64,000 bases of DNA from Flavobacteriaceae bacterium LYZ1037 (GCA_003144015.1 QFWS01000002.1:62001-126000); one strand, 5' to 3'; positions 38,118-47,043 are shown, numbered from the stretch's first letter. Made by a program: numbers and translations. The notes: a model not told the origin generated them from the sequence alone.

Positions 38118-38600
38118 TTAGTTAGGCATCATGCGTACATAACGTATAAAGCCAGTTCCTTCATTTTTACTTTTAACAGTTTCTGAAGTTAATGGAAACT
38201 CCACATCTTTTGTGTAATATTCTTGATCTTCAACAGCCGTTTCAAAGCGTATGCTATAACCAGCATCAATTTTAGAATCTTCAATATCTATTACACTAAT
38301 AGTTCTGGTTCCTCCTGCAATGGTTGCTCCAGTAATGGCGTCTAAATTGTTGCGTTTTTTACCGTAGAATTTCCACCAATCGGAAATATCATGATACCAC
38401 TCTTCATCATCTCCTTGTACATAAAGTGTTTTTTCGTATTCGCCATTTGGATTGATTAATGATACAACCACATAAGCAGCTTCCCCAGTATAATTCGTCA
38501 TTTGAATCATGCATTTATATTTTGTAGATTCAGAAAATGTGGTAAAAGATACAAGTCCTAAAGTAAGGATGCTTAAAAGTAATAGTTGTTTTATTTTCAT
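38118..38600 (-). CDS. DUF2271 exported protein
   Basis: 160 residues. The signal peptide MKIKQLLLLSILTLGLVSFT is followed by the DUF2271 pattern YKCMIQMTNYTGEAAYVVVS, DISDWWKFYGKKRNNLDAIT, GATIAGGTRTISV and YSIRFETAVEDQEYY. DUF2271 proteins are periplasmic and recur next to PepSY proteins in iron-responsive loci; their biochemical role is unknown. The gene is separated from the upstream ankyrin gene by a hairpin terminator and precedes the PepSY/diflavin gene by 54 bases. Confidence 0.85.
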   Translation of the reverse strand: MKIKQLLLLSILTLGLVSFTTFSESTKYKCMIQMTNYTGEAAYVVVSLINPNGEYEKTLYVQGDDEEWYHDISDWWKFYGKKRNNLDAITGATIAGGTRTISVIDIEDSKIDAGYSIRFETAVEDQEYYTKDVEFPLTSETVKSKNEGTGFIRYVRMMPN

Positions 38601-38624
38601 TTGTTAAAATAATTATTAGGTTAC

Positions 38625-38669
38625 ATAAAAACAAAACCTACAAGATGTTTTACGAATACTTGTAGGTTT
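38625..38669 (-). terminator. Internal terminator/attenuator between ankyrin and DUF2271 genes
   Basis: AAACCTACAAG (38634-38644) pairs perfectly with CTTGTAGGTTT (38659-38669), an 11-bp stem. On the minus strand it is followed by TTTTGTTTTTAT. It lies between two same-strand genes of the putative iron region. Confidence 0.7.
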
Positions 38670-38679
38670 ATTTAATTAA

Positions 38680-40158
38680 CTACTTCAAAAAATCTATTGA
38701 TATATTATTCGTTTTTAAAATTTCATTTTCAGAGGCTATATCGAAAGCGGTTTCTTCAAATTCTGTAACTTCATTTAATTTGGCTCCTTTGGATACTAAA
38801 TACTTTAAAATGTCGGTGTTTTTTGCATTCATTGCAGCTAAATGCAATGCTGTATTACCTTCTTTATTTTTAGCATTTATATCTACTTTGTCATTAGGAA
38901 CCCATTGAATTAAATCTAAGTTGTTTTTTTCAACAGCTAAATGGTATAAGGTATTTCCGTTAGTTTGATTGGATGTTAGATCTAGTCCATGAGATTTTAA
39001 TAAAGAGGCTTTTAATTCAAAATCTTTTATTTTTTCAGAATTGAAAGAATGGATTAAATAATAAGCTAAATTATTTCCATTGGCATCTAATACTGAGACA
39101 TTTGCTTTCTTTTCAATTAATAGTTCAACTATTTTATTGGAGTTATTTTCAACGGCTAAGGTTAATGCTGATTCTCCCTTTTTATTTACCAGATTAATAT
39201 CATCTACTTGCTTTAATAATAAAGTAATGACATCTATATTGTTTCTACTAGAAGCATTTAAAAAAGGTGTGTTTCCATCTTTATCTGTTTGGTTTACATT
39301 ATTTTCTTTTGAAATAAAATAATTTATAATGTCTAAATCTTGACTTCTAGAAGCAACAATATGTAAAGGCGTTATTTCATCTTTATTTTTAGTGTTTGGG
39401 TTTAAACCAACAGATTCTAAAAATTGATAAAATTCTAGACCATTTGTGTTATTTCTGGTGCCATAAGCTGCAAATATAAATGCATTGTCTGTACCTTTAA
39501 TGCCTTTGTTTATTAGTTGCTTAAGCATGTTTATATTCCCGGTTTTAGAAACATAATTAAAAATGTTATTCCCCTCAGCATCTTCACTTTTTATATCAAG
39601 TCCTTTAGAAATAAAATATTCTGTAAGCTTAAAATCTGTATCAAAAGGGGCTGCTAGTAGTAGGGCATTGGCTCCATTTGGCGTCAGATCCTTTTTAAGG
39701 TTAGCGCCATTAGCTAGACATAGATCATATACTTTGGTGTTTTGTTGGCCTGAACCAGCTGCAAAGTTTAAGATGGTATTGCCTTTGTCGTCTGTAAGAT
39801 CTGTTTTTGCTCCTTTCTTTAAAAGGTACTTCATGAATTCTACATTCCCTTTATAGGCAGCCCAGAAGATGTATGTTCTTCCGTCGTGAGTTAGTTTATT
39901 GACATCATTTCCTGGTTTAGATTGGATGTATTGTAAGGTGCTAATAGGTGCATCTTGTAAAATTGCATAAACAACTGCATCGAAATTGTTGCTATTTGCC
40001 TGAGCTATATCACATCCTTGATTAATTTTTGAATCAATATTTTCTATAGTTGGATTTGAATCCCAGAAATCACGTTTTAAAAAAACATTTTCTTGGGCAA
40101 TTGATTGGACCCCCAATATTAATGATAAAGCGACTGTTAATTGTTTAAAATATAACAT
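38680..40158 (-). CDS. Exported ankyrin-repeat protein
   Basis: 492 residues. The signal peptide MLYFKQLTVALSLILGVQSI is followed by about 11-12 ankyrin repeats from about residue 50 to the end. Examples are DGRTYIFWAAYKGNVEFMKY, DKGNTILNFAAGSGQQNTKV, DGNTPFLNASSRNNIDVI and EGNTALHLAAMNAKNTDILK. Ankyrin arrays bind proteins; the signal peptide places this one in the periplasm or at the envelope, so a partner in the heme/iron system is a reasonable guess. It is translated 4 bases after the DUF6607 gene. Confidence 0.85.
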   Translation of the reverse strand: MLYFKQLTVALSLILGVQSIAQENVFLKRDFWDSNPTIENIDSKINQGCDIAQANSNNFDAVVYAILQDAPISTLQYIQSKPGNDVNKLTHDGRTYIFWAAYKGNVEFMKYLLKKGAKTDLTDDKGNTILNFAAGSGQQNTKVYDLCLANGANLKKDLTPNGANALLLAAPFDTDFKLTEYFISKGLDIKSEDAEGNNIFNYVSKTGNINMLKQLINKGIKGTDNAFIFAAYGTRNNTNGLEFYQFLESVGLNPNTKNKDEITPLHIVASRSQDLDIINYFISKENNVNQTDKDGNTPFLNASSRNNIDVITLLLKQVDDINLVNKKGESALTLAVENNSNKIVELLIEKKANVSVLDANGNNLAYYLIHSFNSEKIKDFELKASLLKSHGLDLTSNQTNGNTLYHLAVEKNNLDLIQWVPNDKVDINAKNKEGNTALHLAAMNAKNTDILKYLVSKGAKLNEVTEFEETAFDIASENEILKTNNISIDFLK

Positions 40159-40162
40159 GGTT

Positions 40163-41065
40163 TTATGATTTTACGAAAGCGTCAATGACAGGATTAATAT
40201 CTTCGGCAGTTTTATAATTTTCGTCGTCTAACAGGTATTTAAACAGGACTTTATTGTCTACTTTATCTTCAAGAATTAAATCGGTATCTCTTGCAAAAAC
40301 TTCATCCCATTTTGCTCTTACCAAGGCCCATTTTTCTTGATTTACTTTCCAATAATTTTGTCCTGCTTCACATCGGCTATCATCTACTTTTACATAGGTA
40401 TTATACCCTTTTTCTTGAGCTAAGACTACATCTTCTTTCCCTGTTTCACGAACCACTTTATCATTATCTTGTTCATGTAACCAACCGTAATTTGTAATCT
40501 CATGTCTATTTCGTCTTACAGTAACATTATAATCGCTACGTGTGGTATATTCACGTCTAGGTAATGGAGCAGATGTTTCGTCTTCCCAATAACTTTTTCC
40601 ATCGATATGAACCCAGGATGCTGAGCCTTCGTAACGAGGACTATCGTCTACTTGAAATACTTTTTGTGTCCATTGTCCTTTTACTTTATCTTTTGGCAGG
40701 TTTACAAAAGACCATTTATTATCATGGTCATAAACATAAAGTTTGGTGTTTTCAAACTGCCAGTCTTGTCTCCAATGTTTCACGATATGCGGACTCTCTG
40801 GTCTACCAACAATTAATATATGCTGCATAGATATTTTGTCTGTATCATCCTGAATTAATTTCACCCATTCTAAACCTTTATCATGTTTTGTTTTTGATTC
40901 TATATATGTTGAATCTCCCGAATATTCGAAAGTTTCTGCAAAATTAAAAGTAACCTCATAACAGCCACACATATCTTTAATGGCTTTTTCGTCTTGTTCT
41001 TTTTTGTTTTGAGCTGTAGCAATAGTCGTGGTTGCTAAAAGGGCTAATAGGGCTAATTGTTTCAT
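40163..41065 (-). CDS. DUF6607 exported protein of the heme/iron region
   Basis: 300 residues with the signal peptide MKQLALLALLATTTIATAQ. The mature part starts with a cysteine pair (DMCGCYEVTFNFAETF). Conserved Trp-rich segments follow (HIVKHWRQDWQFENTKLYVY, KVKGQWTQKVFQVDDSPRYE, SYWEDETSAPLPRREYTTRS, NYGWLHEQDNDKVVRETGKE). This corresponds to the DUF6607 family of Bacteroidetes, found beside TonB receptors and HmuY proteins. Its activity is unknown. It is the first gene of the leftward unit and faces the TonB receptor across a shared operator region. Confidence 0.82.
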   Translation of the reverse strand: MKQLALLALLATTTIATAQNKKEQDEKAIKDMCGCYEVTFNFAETFEYSGDSTYIESKTKHDKGLEWVKLIQDDTDKISMQHILIVGRPESPHIVKHWRQDWQFENTKLYVYDHDNKWSFVNLPKDKVKGQWTQKVFQVDDSPRYEGSASWVHIDGKSYWEDETSAPLPRREYTTRSDYNVTVRRNRHEITNYGWLHEQDNDKVVRETGKEDVVLAQEKGYNTYVKVDDSRCEAGQNYWKVNQEKWALVRAKWDEVFARDTDLILEDKVDNKVLFKYLLDDENYKTAEDINPVIDAFVKS

Positions 41066-41113
41066 TATTAATTGATTGTTTTAATGTTTTAAAAAAATAT
41101 TAAATTTTCCTAT

Positions 41114-41139
41114 TCTTATTTAGACTGATTTAAAATAAG
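41114..41139. promoter_or_regulatory. Operator-like site 1 of the heme locus (Fur-box-like)
   Basis: TTATTTAGA (41117-41125) and TTAAAATAA (41130-41138) form an imperfect inverted repeat (7 of 9 positions). The site covers the -33 region of the receptor promoter, as expected for iron-dependent repression. Confidence 0.55.
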
Positions 41140-41143
41140 ATTT

Positions 41144-41151
41144 TATATTTG
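41144..41151 (+). promoter_or_regulatory. -7 box of the TonB receptor/hmuY operon
   Basis: TATATTTG, followed by GCA, lies 19 bases before the ATG at 41170, so the leader is very short and the second operator-like site falls over the translation start. Confidence 0.65.
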
Positions 41152-41160
41152 CAGCAAATT

Positions 41161-41190
41161 TAAATAAGAATGAGTCTAAATAAAAATAAT
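41161..41190 (-). promoter_or_regulatory. Operator-like site 2, inverted copy of site 1
   Basis: On the minus strand this reads TTATTTAGACTCATT, matching site 1 (TTATTTAGACTGATT) at 14 of 15 positions, with further similarity upstream (TATTnTTATTT). It overlaps the start codon and first codons of the TonB receptor gene. Confidence 0.5.
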
Positions 41191-43305
41191 ATCTTCATTT
41201 ATTTTTCACTTTTTTTAAGCCCAATGGTTTTTTCTCAAGAAATTGAAGCAGATTCTACAAGAACCCAAGAACTTAATGAAGTAGTAATTACTGGGCAGTA
41301 TAATCCACAGTCAATTAAAAAATCTGTTCATAATGTCATTGTAATAGATAGAAAGCAAATTGAAAGCCAAGCTGCAAATAATTTAGCAGATTTATTAAAC
41401 TTCAATTTAAATTTGACCATTATTCCAAATGCCCAAACAGGAAAATCTCAAATTTCATTTTTTGGATTAGACTCTCAATATTTTAATATTCTTGTAGATC
41501 ATATTCCATTGGTTAGTGATAATGGTTTGGGAAACAACATCGATTTAACACAAGTCAATCTTGATGACATTGAGCGCATAGAAATTGTTGAAGGTGCTAT
41601 GGGAGTTGAATATGGAGCGAATGCTGTTTCTGGTGTGATTAATATTATTACCAAAAAAACTATTGATACTGATTGGGAAATTCAAGCTTCGGTTCAAGAA
41701 GAGACTGTAGGTGATGAATATGCTTGGTTTGATGAAGGACGACATATTCAAGCTATAAATGTTTCTCATAATCTCAGTGAAAACTGGTATGCTAGAGTTG
41801 GGTTTAATAGGAACCAATTTGCTGGTTTTTTAGGAAACAAACAGGGTAAAAATTATTATAACAATGATGGTCTAAGAGGGTATGAATGGTTACCAAAAGC
41901 ACAGATTAACACCAATGCCCTTTTAAATTATAACAAAGATAGCTTTAAACTAAACTATAGATTTGATTATTTTAATGAAGTCTTAGACTATTATGATGCA
42001 ACGGTTAGACCCAATATAGATGTTGCCAATCAAACATCCAACCCTTCTTCGACCGATAAAATTTATACAACCAATAGGTTTGTAAACAACATAAACATTT
42101 CAGGAGCTTTAAATTCCGGGATTAACTATAAAGCTTCTTTTTCTTACCAACAGCAAGAACGAAATTTAAATAGGTTTAATTATTATATTTTAAGTGGAGA
42201 CAAAACAAATGAAACCGATGAAACATACCAATCTACTAAAGTCTTTTTCTCAAATGGCTCAGTAAACAATTTAATTAAAAACGATTATTTTAATTTTCAA
42301 TTAGGGTACGAAACAAAATATATTAAAGGTTTCGATACTCAGGCTTCTGGAGACTATACGCAATTCGATAAAACACAATCTCAATATAATCTAGCAGCCT
42401 ATGCTTCAGTAGAATATCAGTTTTCTGAAAAATTTTCTGTTAGACCTGGATTAAGATTTGAATATAACTCACAATTTCAATCCAAACTTATGGGTTCATT
42501 AAGCGCTAGATATTTAATGTCTCGTGGTTTTGAACTTCGTGCCAATTTTGGTACTTCTTACCGTACACCTAATTTTGAAGAACTATATTACTATTTTGTA
42601 GACTCCAATCATGATGTTCGAGGCAATGAAAATTTAAATCCGGAAAATGGTTTTACAACATTCGTAAATTTAAAAAAACGGAGTTGGTTTGATGATATCT
42701 CTTTATTGAATGAAATAAAGTTCAGTTACATTTCATTAGAAGATAAAATTGACTTAGCTATAATAAACACTAGCCCACTTCAATATCAGTATATAAATAT
42801 AGACAGTTATAAACTTTGGGGACTTACTTTAGATAATTCTATCCAATCCAGTAATTGGACCTTTAATTTGGGCGCTACTCTGCAAGGAGTTTCTAGAGAT
42901 TTAGGTAACGAAGCAAATGCAAACGATAACTTTTTATATGCTTTTCAAATAAATTCCAGCGCTACTTATCACCTAAAAAAATGGAATACTTTTTTTACGG
43001 TACTTTATAAATACAATGGCGAACAAGAAAGCTATGTCAGTACTGGTACAGATACTAATGGCGATACTGTTTTTACAAAAGAAACATTGGATGCTTATAG
43101 CTGGTTGGATGCCTCTGTTAAAAAAGATTTTTTTAAAGAAGCTTTTCAAGTAACCCTTGGGGCTAGAAATTTACTAGATATTACTTCAGTTTCTATCCAA
43201 AACGCAAATGCTACAGGGGGGACACATGCTAGTAACAACAACAATTTGTCCTTAGGGTATGGACGATCATTCTACATAAAACTATTATATAATCTAAATT
43301 TTTAA
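41170..43305 (+). CDS. TonB-dependent receptor, probable heme/iron receptor (HmuR-like)
   Basis: 711 residues. The signal peptide is near 1-22 (IYFSLFLSPMVFSQ). The plug spans about 35-155 (LNEVVITGQYNPQSIKKSV, IIPNAQTGKSQISFFGLDSQ, IEIVEGAMGVEYGANAVSGV, INIITKKT). The barrel contains PGLRFEYNSQFQSKLMGSL, LRANFGTSYRTPNFEELYYY and RGNENLNPENGFTTFVNL, and ends GRSFYIKLLYNLNF. It has no carboxypeptidase-like N-terminal domain. The HmuY gene follows by 11 bases, and this receptor-HmuY pair is the known arrangement for heme uptake in Bacteroidetes. The substrate is inferred from this pairing. Confidence 0.9.
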   Translation: MSLNKNNIFIYFSLFLSPMVFSQEIEADSTRTQELNEVVITGQYNPQSIKKSVHNVIVIDRKQIESQAANNLADLLNFNLNLTIIPNAQTGKSQISFFGLDSQYFNILVDHIPLVSDNGLGNNIDLTQVNLDDIERIEIVEGAMGVEYGANAVSGVINIITKKTIDTDWEIQASVQEETVGDEYAWFDEGRHIQAINVSHNLSENWYARVGFNRNQFAGFLGNKQGKNYYNNDGLRGYEWLPKAQINTNALLNYNKDSFKLNYRFDYFNEVLDYYDATVRPNIDVANQTSNPSSTDKIYTTNRFVNNINISGALNSGINYKASFSYQQQERNLNRFNYYILSGDKTNETDETYQSTKVFFSNGSVNNLIKNDYFNFQLGYETKYIKGFDTQASGDYTQFDKTQSQYNLAAYASVEYQFSEKFSVRPGLRFEYNSQFQSKLMGSLSARYLMSRGFELRANFGTSYRTPNFEELYYYFVDSNHDVRGNENLNPENGFTTFVNLKKRSWFDDISLLNEIKFSYISLEDKIDLAIINTSPLQYQYINIDSYKLWGLTLDNSIQSSNWTFNLGATLQGVSRDLGNEANANDNFLYAFQINSSATYHLKKWNTFFTVLYKYNGEQESYVSTGTDTNGDTVFTKETLDAYSWLDASVKKDFFKEAFQVTLGARNLLDITSVSIQNANATGGTHASNNNNLSLGYGRSFYIKLLYNLNF

Positions 43306-43316
43306 AATCACTAATT

Positions 43317-44420
43317 ATGACAAACAAATTTTTATCAATCCTTTTCGGAATTTTATTAATAACTACCTTTAGTTGTAGTAACGACGACGATTCATCTTCA
43401 GGGCCAATCAGTGTTATTGTTGAAGGCGCATCAGTAACACCTGAAGTTGGAGGGCCAAACCAACAAAACCAAGTATATATCGATTTAAGTACAAATACTT
43501 CAACTAAAGTTGTAAGAGATTCTTGGGATTTAGGGTTTTATTCTGGATCAGAATTTAGAGTGGTAATAAATGGATCTATAGCAATGGCAGTAGCAGAACT
43601 TTCAACTACCGATATAGATGCAGTTGATTCTAATGATACAGAAGTTTTAAATTTACAACCAGAAGTTGCTGTAGGAACTTTTAACAATAGTAATTTAGCC
43701 TACGTAGATGCTTTTGATGGAAATATTTTAGAAACTGCCATAAACGAAATATCTGATATTGATTCTGAAAACAAAGTTTATTTACTGAACCTTGGGAAAG
43801 AAGTTGGAACTGAAACACCAGCGAATGGAAGTGTTGATTTGGGAGAAATAAAAAGAGGTTGGATGAAAATACGAGTTTTAAAAGATGGGGATAGCTATGT
43901 TTTACAATATGCCGATTTGGATGACACAACACATCAAGAAATAACCATCTCTAAAAGCATAGGATTTAATTTTACCTTCTTTAGTTTTAATACTGGAGCA
44001 GAAGTAAATGTAGAGCCTAATAAATTATTATGGGATTTGAACTTTACGGTTTTCACTGATGAGGTTTTTGCTGGACCAGATAGTTATGGAGCTTATTTCT
44101 ATGGAGATTTTGTTTCTAATAATACGAAAGGGAATGTAGGTGTTTATAAGATTGATACAACAGTGAATACAGAATTATCCTATGATAATTTCACTTTAGC
44201 TAATGTTGTTGATGCGAATCTTATTTATAATGATCAAAGAATTATAGGAAGTAGTTGGAGAAATGGTGGAGGACCTGGTTCTCAACCGTCTTTAAAAGAC
44301 AATGTTTTTTATGTTGTTAATGATACAGATGGAAACCTTTATAAGTTGAAATTTTTAGCTCTAACAAATAATGAAGGAGAACGTGGACATCCTGAATTTG
44401 TATACAGCTTATTGCAATAG
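43317..44420 (+). CDS. HmuY-family heme-binding lipoprotein
   Basis: 367 residues. The lipoprotein signal ends LLITTFSC (Cys20), and the next residues SNDDDSSS resemble the acidic export signal that sends Bacteroidetes lipoproteins to the cell surface. The HmuY pattern follows: VYIDLSTNTSTKVVRDSWDL, GFYSGSEFRVVINGSIAMAV, KRGWMKIRVLKDGDSYVLQY and LWDLNFTVFTDE. HmuY of Porphyromonas gingivalis takes heme from host proteins and passes it to HmuR. This protein is longer than the P. gingivalis one, with a second beta-rich part (about 250-367). It ends before a strong terminator. Confidence 0.85.
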   Translation: MTNKFLSILFGILLITTFSCSNDDDSSSGPISVIVEGASVTPEVGGPNQQNQVYIDLSTNTSTKVVRDSWDLGFYSGSEFRVVINGSIAMAVAELSTTDIDAVDSNDTEVLNLQPEVAVGTFNNSNLAYVDAFDGNILETAINEISDIDSENKVYLLNLGKEVGTETPANGSVDLGEIKRGWMKIRVLKDGDSYVLQYADLDDTTHQEITISKSIGFNFTFFSFNTGAEVNVEPNKLLWDLNFTVFTDEVFAGPDSYGAYFYGDFVSNNTKGNVGVYKIDTTVNTELSYDNFTLANVVDANLIYNDQRIIGSSWRNGGGPGSQPSLKDNVFYVVNDTDGNLYKLKFLALTNNEGERGHPEFVYSLLQ

Positions 44421-44433
44421 GTTTTATAAAAAC

Positions 44434-44465
44434 AAAAAAAAGCCACTTTAAAAGTGGCTTTTTTT
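44434..44465. terminator. Bidirectional terminator
   Basis: AGCCACTT (44441-44448) pairs with AAGTGGCT (44452-44459), flanked by seven A and six T residues. It lies between hmuY and the convergent carbonic anhydrase gene. Confidence 0.82.
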
Positions 44466-44467
44466 AT

Positions 44468-45094
44468 TTAATCTAAGTGATAAATTTCTTGAATATCCTC
44501 TAAATATTTTGCGAGGTTGATTTTCAAATCAATTAATTTTCCGGTATGAATATCGAATACCCAACCGTGTACCTCTAAACCTCTATCTCGAACAGCTTTT
44601 TGTACTGCAGCTGTTTTAATTAAGTTTACACACTGTTCCTGAACATTAAGTTCCACAAGTCTATCGTAACGTTTGTCTTCATCTTCAATAGCATTTAATT
44701 CTTTTCTATGAATTCTGTATACGTCACGAATATTACGTAGCCACGGATTTAGAATTCCTAAATCTGCCGACTGCATTGCAGCTTTTACACCACCACAGGC
44801 ATAATGGCCACAAACAATAACATGTTTTACTTTTAAGTGATCTACTGCATAGTTTATTACCGACATGACATTCAAATCAATACTGATAACCATGTTAGCA
44901 ATATTTCGGTGAACAAAGACTTCTCCAGGAGCAGCTCCCATGAGTTCTTCGGCAGTCACACGACTATCAGAACAACCTATGTATAAAAGTTCTGGACTTT
45001 GTCCATTTCCTAATTCATTAAAATAATTTGGATCGACATCTAATTTATTCTGTATCCATTCTTTATTATTTTCGAAAACTGTTTTTAAATTCAT
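44468..45094 (-). CDS. can: Beta-class carbonic anhydrase
   Basis: 208 residues. The zinc ligands Cys41, His97 and Cys100 and the catalytic dyad Asp43/Arg45 are present in LLYIGCSDSRVTAEELMG and VIVCGHYACGGVKAAM. It interconverts CO2 and bicarbonate in the cytoplasm. The gene follows the SulP transporter gene by 10 bases, so both act together in supplying or balancing bicarbonate. Confidence 0.95.
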   Translation of the reverse strand: MNLKTVFENNKEWIQNKLDVDPNYFNELGNGQSPELLYIGCSDSRVTAEELMGAAPGEVFVHRNIANMVISIDLNVMSVINYAVDHLKVKHVIVCGHYACGGVKAAMQSADLGILNPWLRNIRDVYRIHRKELNAIEDEDKRYDRLVELNVQEQCVNLIKTAAVQKAVRDRGLEVHGWVFDIHTGKLIDLKINLAKYLEDIQEIYHLD

Positions 45095-45104
45095 AATTTG
45101 TGTT

Positions 45105-46970
45105 TTAATGGTTGTCTTTTACATTTAGTTTTATCCATTGTGTGCATTCTTTAAATGTATTAAAGATATGCTCTTTAGGAATTAAATCTGGAATTATATC
45201 AATACGCTCCATCATATATTCTGGTTGCTTTAATAAGCCTACAAACAAAACGGTAATCTTATTTTTATTTAGTCCATGAAGTACATCTTCCATAGCATAT
45301 AGACCTGACTGATCCATATACTGCATGCGTCCTAAACGAATAACAACTGTTTTAGCGGTTGAAGGAATTTGATATGATAAATTTTGGAAATCGCTAGTTG
45401 AACCAAAAAATAAAGGTCCTTTAAGATGTTTAATAAACACTTCTTCTTTTAATTTTTCAGGAAAATCTGCTTCATCCTCCCAAGCCTTTTCTTTAGCTAG
45501 AGCTTTAACATCACTTCGTTCTGCTGTTAAATCACCTATTTTTTTCATAAACATTAAAGAGGCAATTACCAAACCAATTCCAACGGCATAAACTAAGTTC
45601 CAGAAGGTAGAGAGCAGTAAAACGACTATCATGATTAAGACTTCAGAACTCAACTTAAGCGGTCCTATTTTTATATCTTTTGGCATTGAAGGAATGGCTT
45701 TTAGTCCTTTATAATCCATAACTCCAATTCCAACAGTAATTAATATTCCAGCTAAAACAGCAGCTGGTATTTGAGATGCAACAGGACCTAATGCTAAAAG
45801 AATAACAAGCAATAACACACCTGCTATCATTCCAGATAACCTAGTTTTACCTCCAGCATTAATATTCACAACCGTTCTAATAGTTGCTCCTGCTCCTGGC
45901 AAGCCTCCAAAAAGCGCTGCGATACTATTCCCTATACCTTGACCTATAAGCTCTTTGTTGGAGTTGTGTTTTGTTTTGGTAACATTATCTGCAACAACAC
46001 TTGTTAATAACGAGTCAATAGATCCTAATAATGCTAAAGTAAATGCAGTAAAGAAATATGGCATTAAATTTCCAAAATTAAACTCTGTAAAGATTCCCAT
46101 ATTAATCATAGGAAAACCACTAGGAATTTGTTCAATAGGCCTATAATCTAAACCAAACCCAATGGCTATTCCAGAGACTACTACTAAAGCTACCAAGGTG
46201 CTTGGAATGGCAGTGGTTATTCGTTTAAAACCATAAATTAATATAATAGTTCCTAGTGCTAAAAGTAACTCTAACCAGTTAATGTTTTGTAAAGCTCTTG
46301 GAATTGCTTTTAAAGAACCCAATGCTCCAGAAGCTGAATTTGCAGCTAATATAGACGCTTCACTTTCCATTTCTGCTAGAGTTATTTTTCCTGCTCTATT
46401 TACGGTTTCCTTAAAATTTTCAAGCACAAGAATACCTTCTCCTGCTTCATCTTTTAAGATATCATTTAAAAGCATTTCTTCGGCATGGGGCATGTGTTGT
46501 TTAATTAATTCTTGATCTTCTCCTGGGTAATATCCTACCAAAGGAAGGATTTGAGTAATGATAATAATAAGCCCAATGGCTGTCATAAATCCTGAAACTA
46601 CAGGATAGGGAATGTATTTTATATACTTTCCGAAGCCAAAAATTCCTAAACCAATTTGCATTAGTCCGGCTAAAATAAATACAGCTAAAATTATAGGAAG
46701 CGACTTAGTAACATCGCCTTCATGTATCGCTAATAATCCAGCTATTAGCACCATACTTACAGCTGTCATTGGTGCTGTTGGCCCAGAAATTTGTGTATTG
46801 GTTCCACCAAAAAGGGCCGCAAAGAAACTTAAAAAGATGGCTCCGTAAAGTCCAGCACTAGGACCTAATCCTGATGATACTCCAAAAGCTAAAGCTAAAG
46901 GTAATGCTACAATTCCTGCAGTTATACCACCAAAGGCATCGCCTTTAAGATTTGAAAAAAAGTTTTTCAT
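45105..46970 (-). CDS. SulP-family anion transporter with STAS domain (probable bicarbonate transporter)
   Basis: 621 residues. The N-terminal membrane part starts FGGITAGIVALPLALAFGVS and contains GTNTQISGPTAPMTAVSMVL and the SulP signature region FGGLPGAGATIRTVVNINAG. About 12-14 helices are followed by a cytoplasmic STAS domain at about 505-620 (VFIKHLKGPLFFGSTSDFQN, RLGRMQYMDQSGLYAMEDVL). SulP proteins carry sulfate, bicarbonate or other anions. The neighbouring carbonic anhydrase favours bicarbonate, as in BicA-like systems, but sulfate cannot be excluded. Confidence 0.92.
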   Translation of the reverse strand: MKNFFSNLKGDAFGGITAGIVALPLALAFGVSSGLGPSAGLYGAIFLSFFAALFGGTNTQISGPTAPMTAVSMVLIAGLLAIHEGDVTKSLPIILAVFILAGLMQIGLGIFGFGKYIKYIPYPVVSGFMTAIGLIIIITQILPLVGYYPGEDQELIKQHMPHAEEMLLNDILKDEAGEGILVLENFKETVNRAGKITLAEMESEASILAANSASGALGSLKAIPRALQNINWLELLLALGTIILIYGFKRITTAIPSTLVALVVVSGIAIGFGLDYRPIEQIPSGFPMINMGIFTEFNFGNLMPYFFTAFTLALLGSIDSLLTSVVADNVTKTKHNSNKELIGQGIGNSIAALFGGLPGAGATIRTVVNINAGGKTRLSGMIAGVLLLVILLALGPVASQIPAAVLAGILITVGIGVMDYKGLKAIPSMPKDIKIGPLKLSSEVLIMIVVLLLSTFWNLVYAVGIGLVIASLMFMKKIGDLTAERSDVKALAKEKAWEDEADFPEKLKEEVFIKHLKGPLFFGSTSDFQNLSYQIPSTAKTVVIRLGRMQYMDQSGLYAMEDVLHGLNKNKITVLFVGLLKQPEYMMERIDIIPDLIPKEHIFNTFKECTQWIKLNVKDNH

Positions 46971-47043
46971 AAATTTTAATATATATTAAATCGATTTAAA
47001 AATAATCAACAGTTACTTGTGTAATGTTTTAATAACTAAGTAA

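Noticed and set aside
41170-44420. SusC/SusD polysaccharide utilisation pair
   Set aside because: The receptor lacks the SusC-type N-terminal extension, and the lipoprotein shows the HmuY pattern with no SusD helices; no glycoside hydrolase is nearby.
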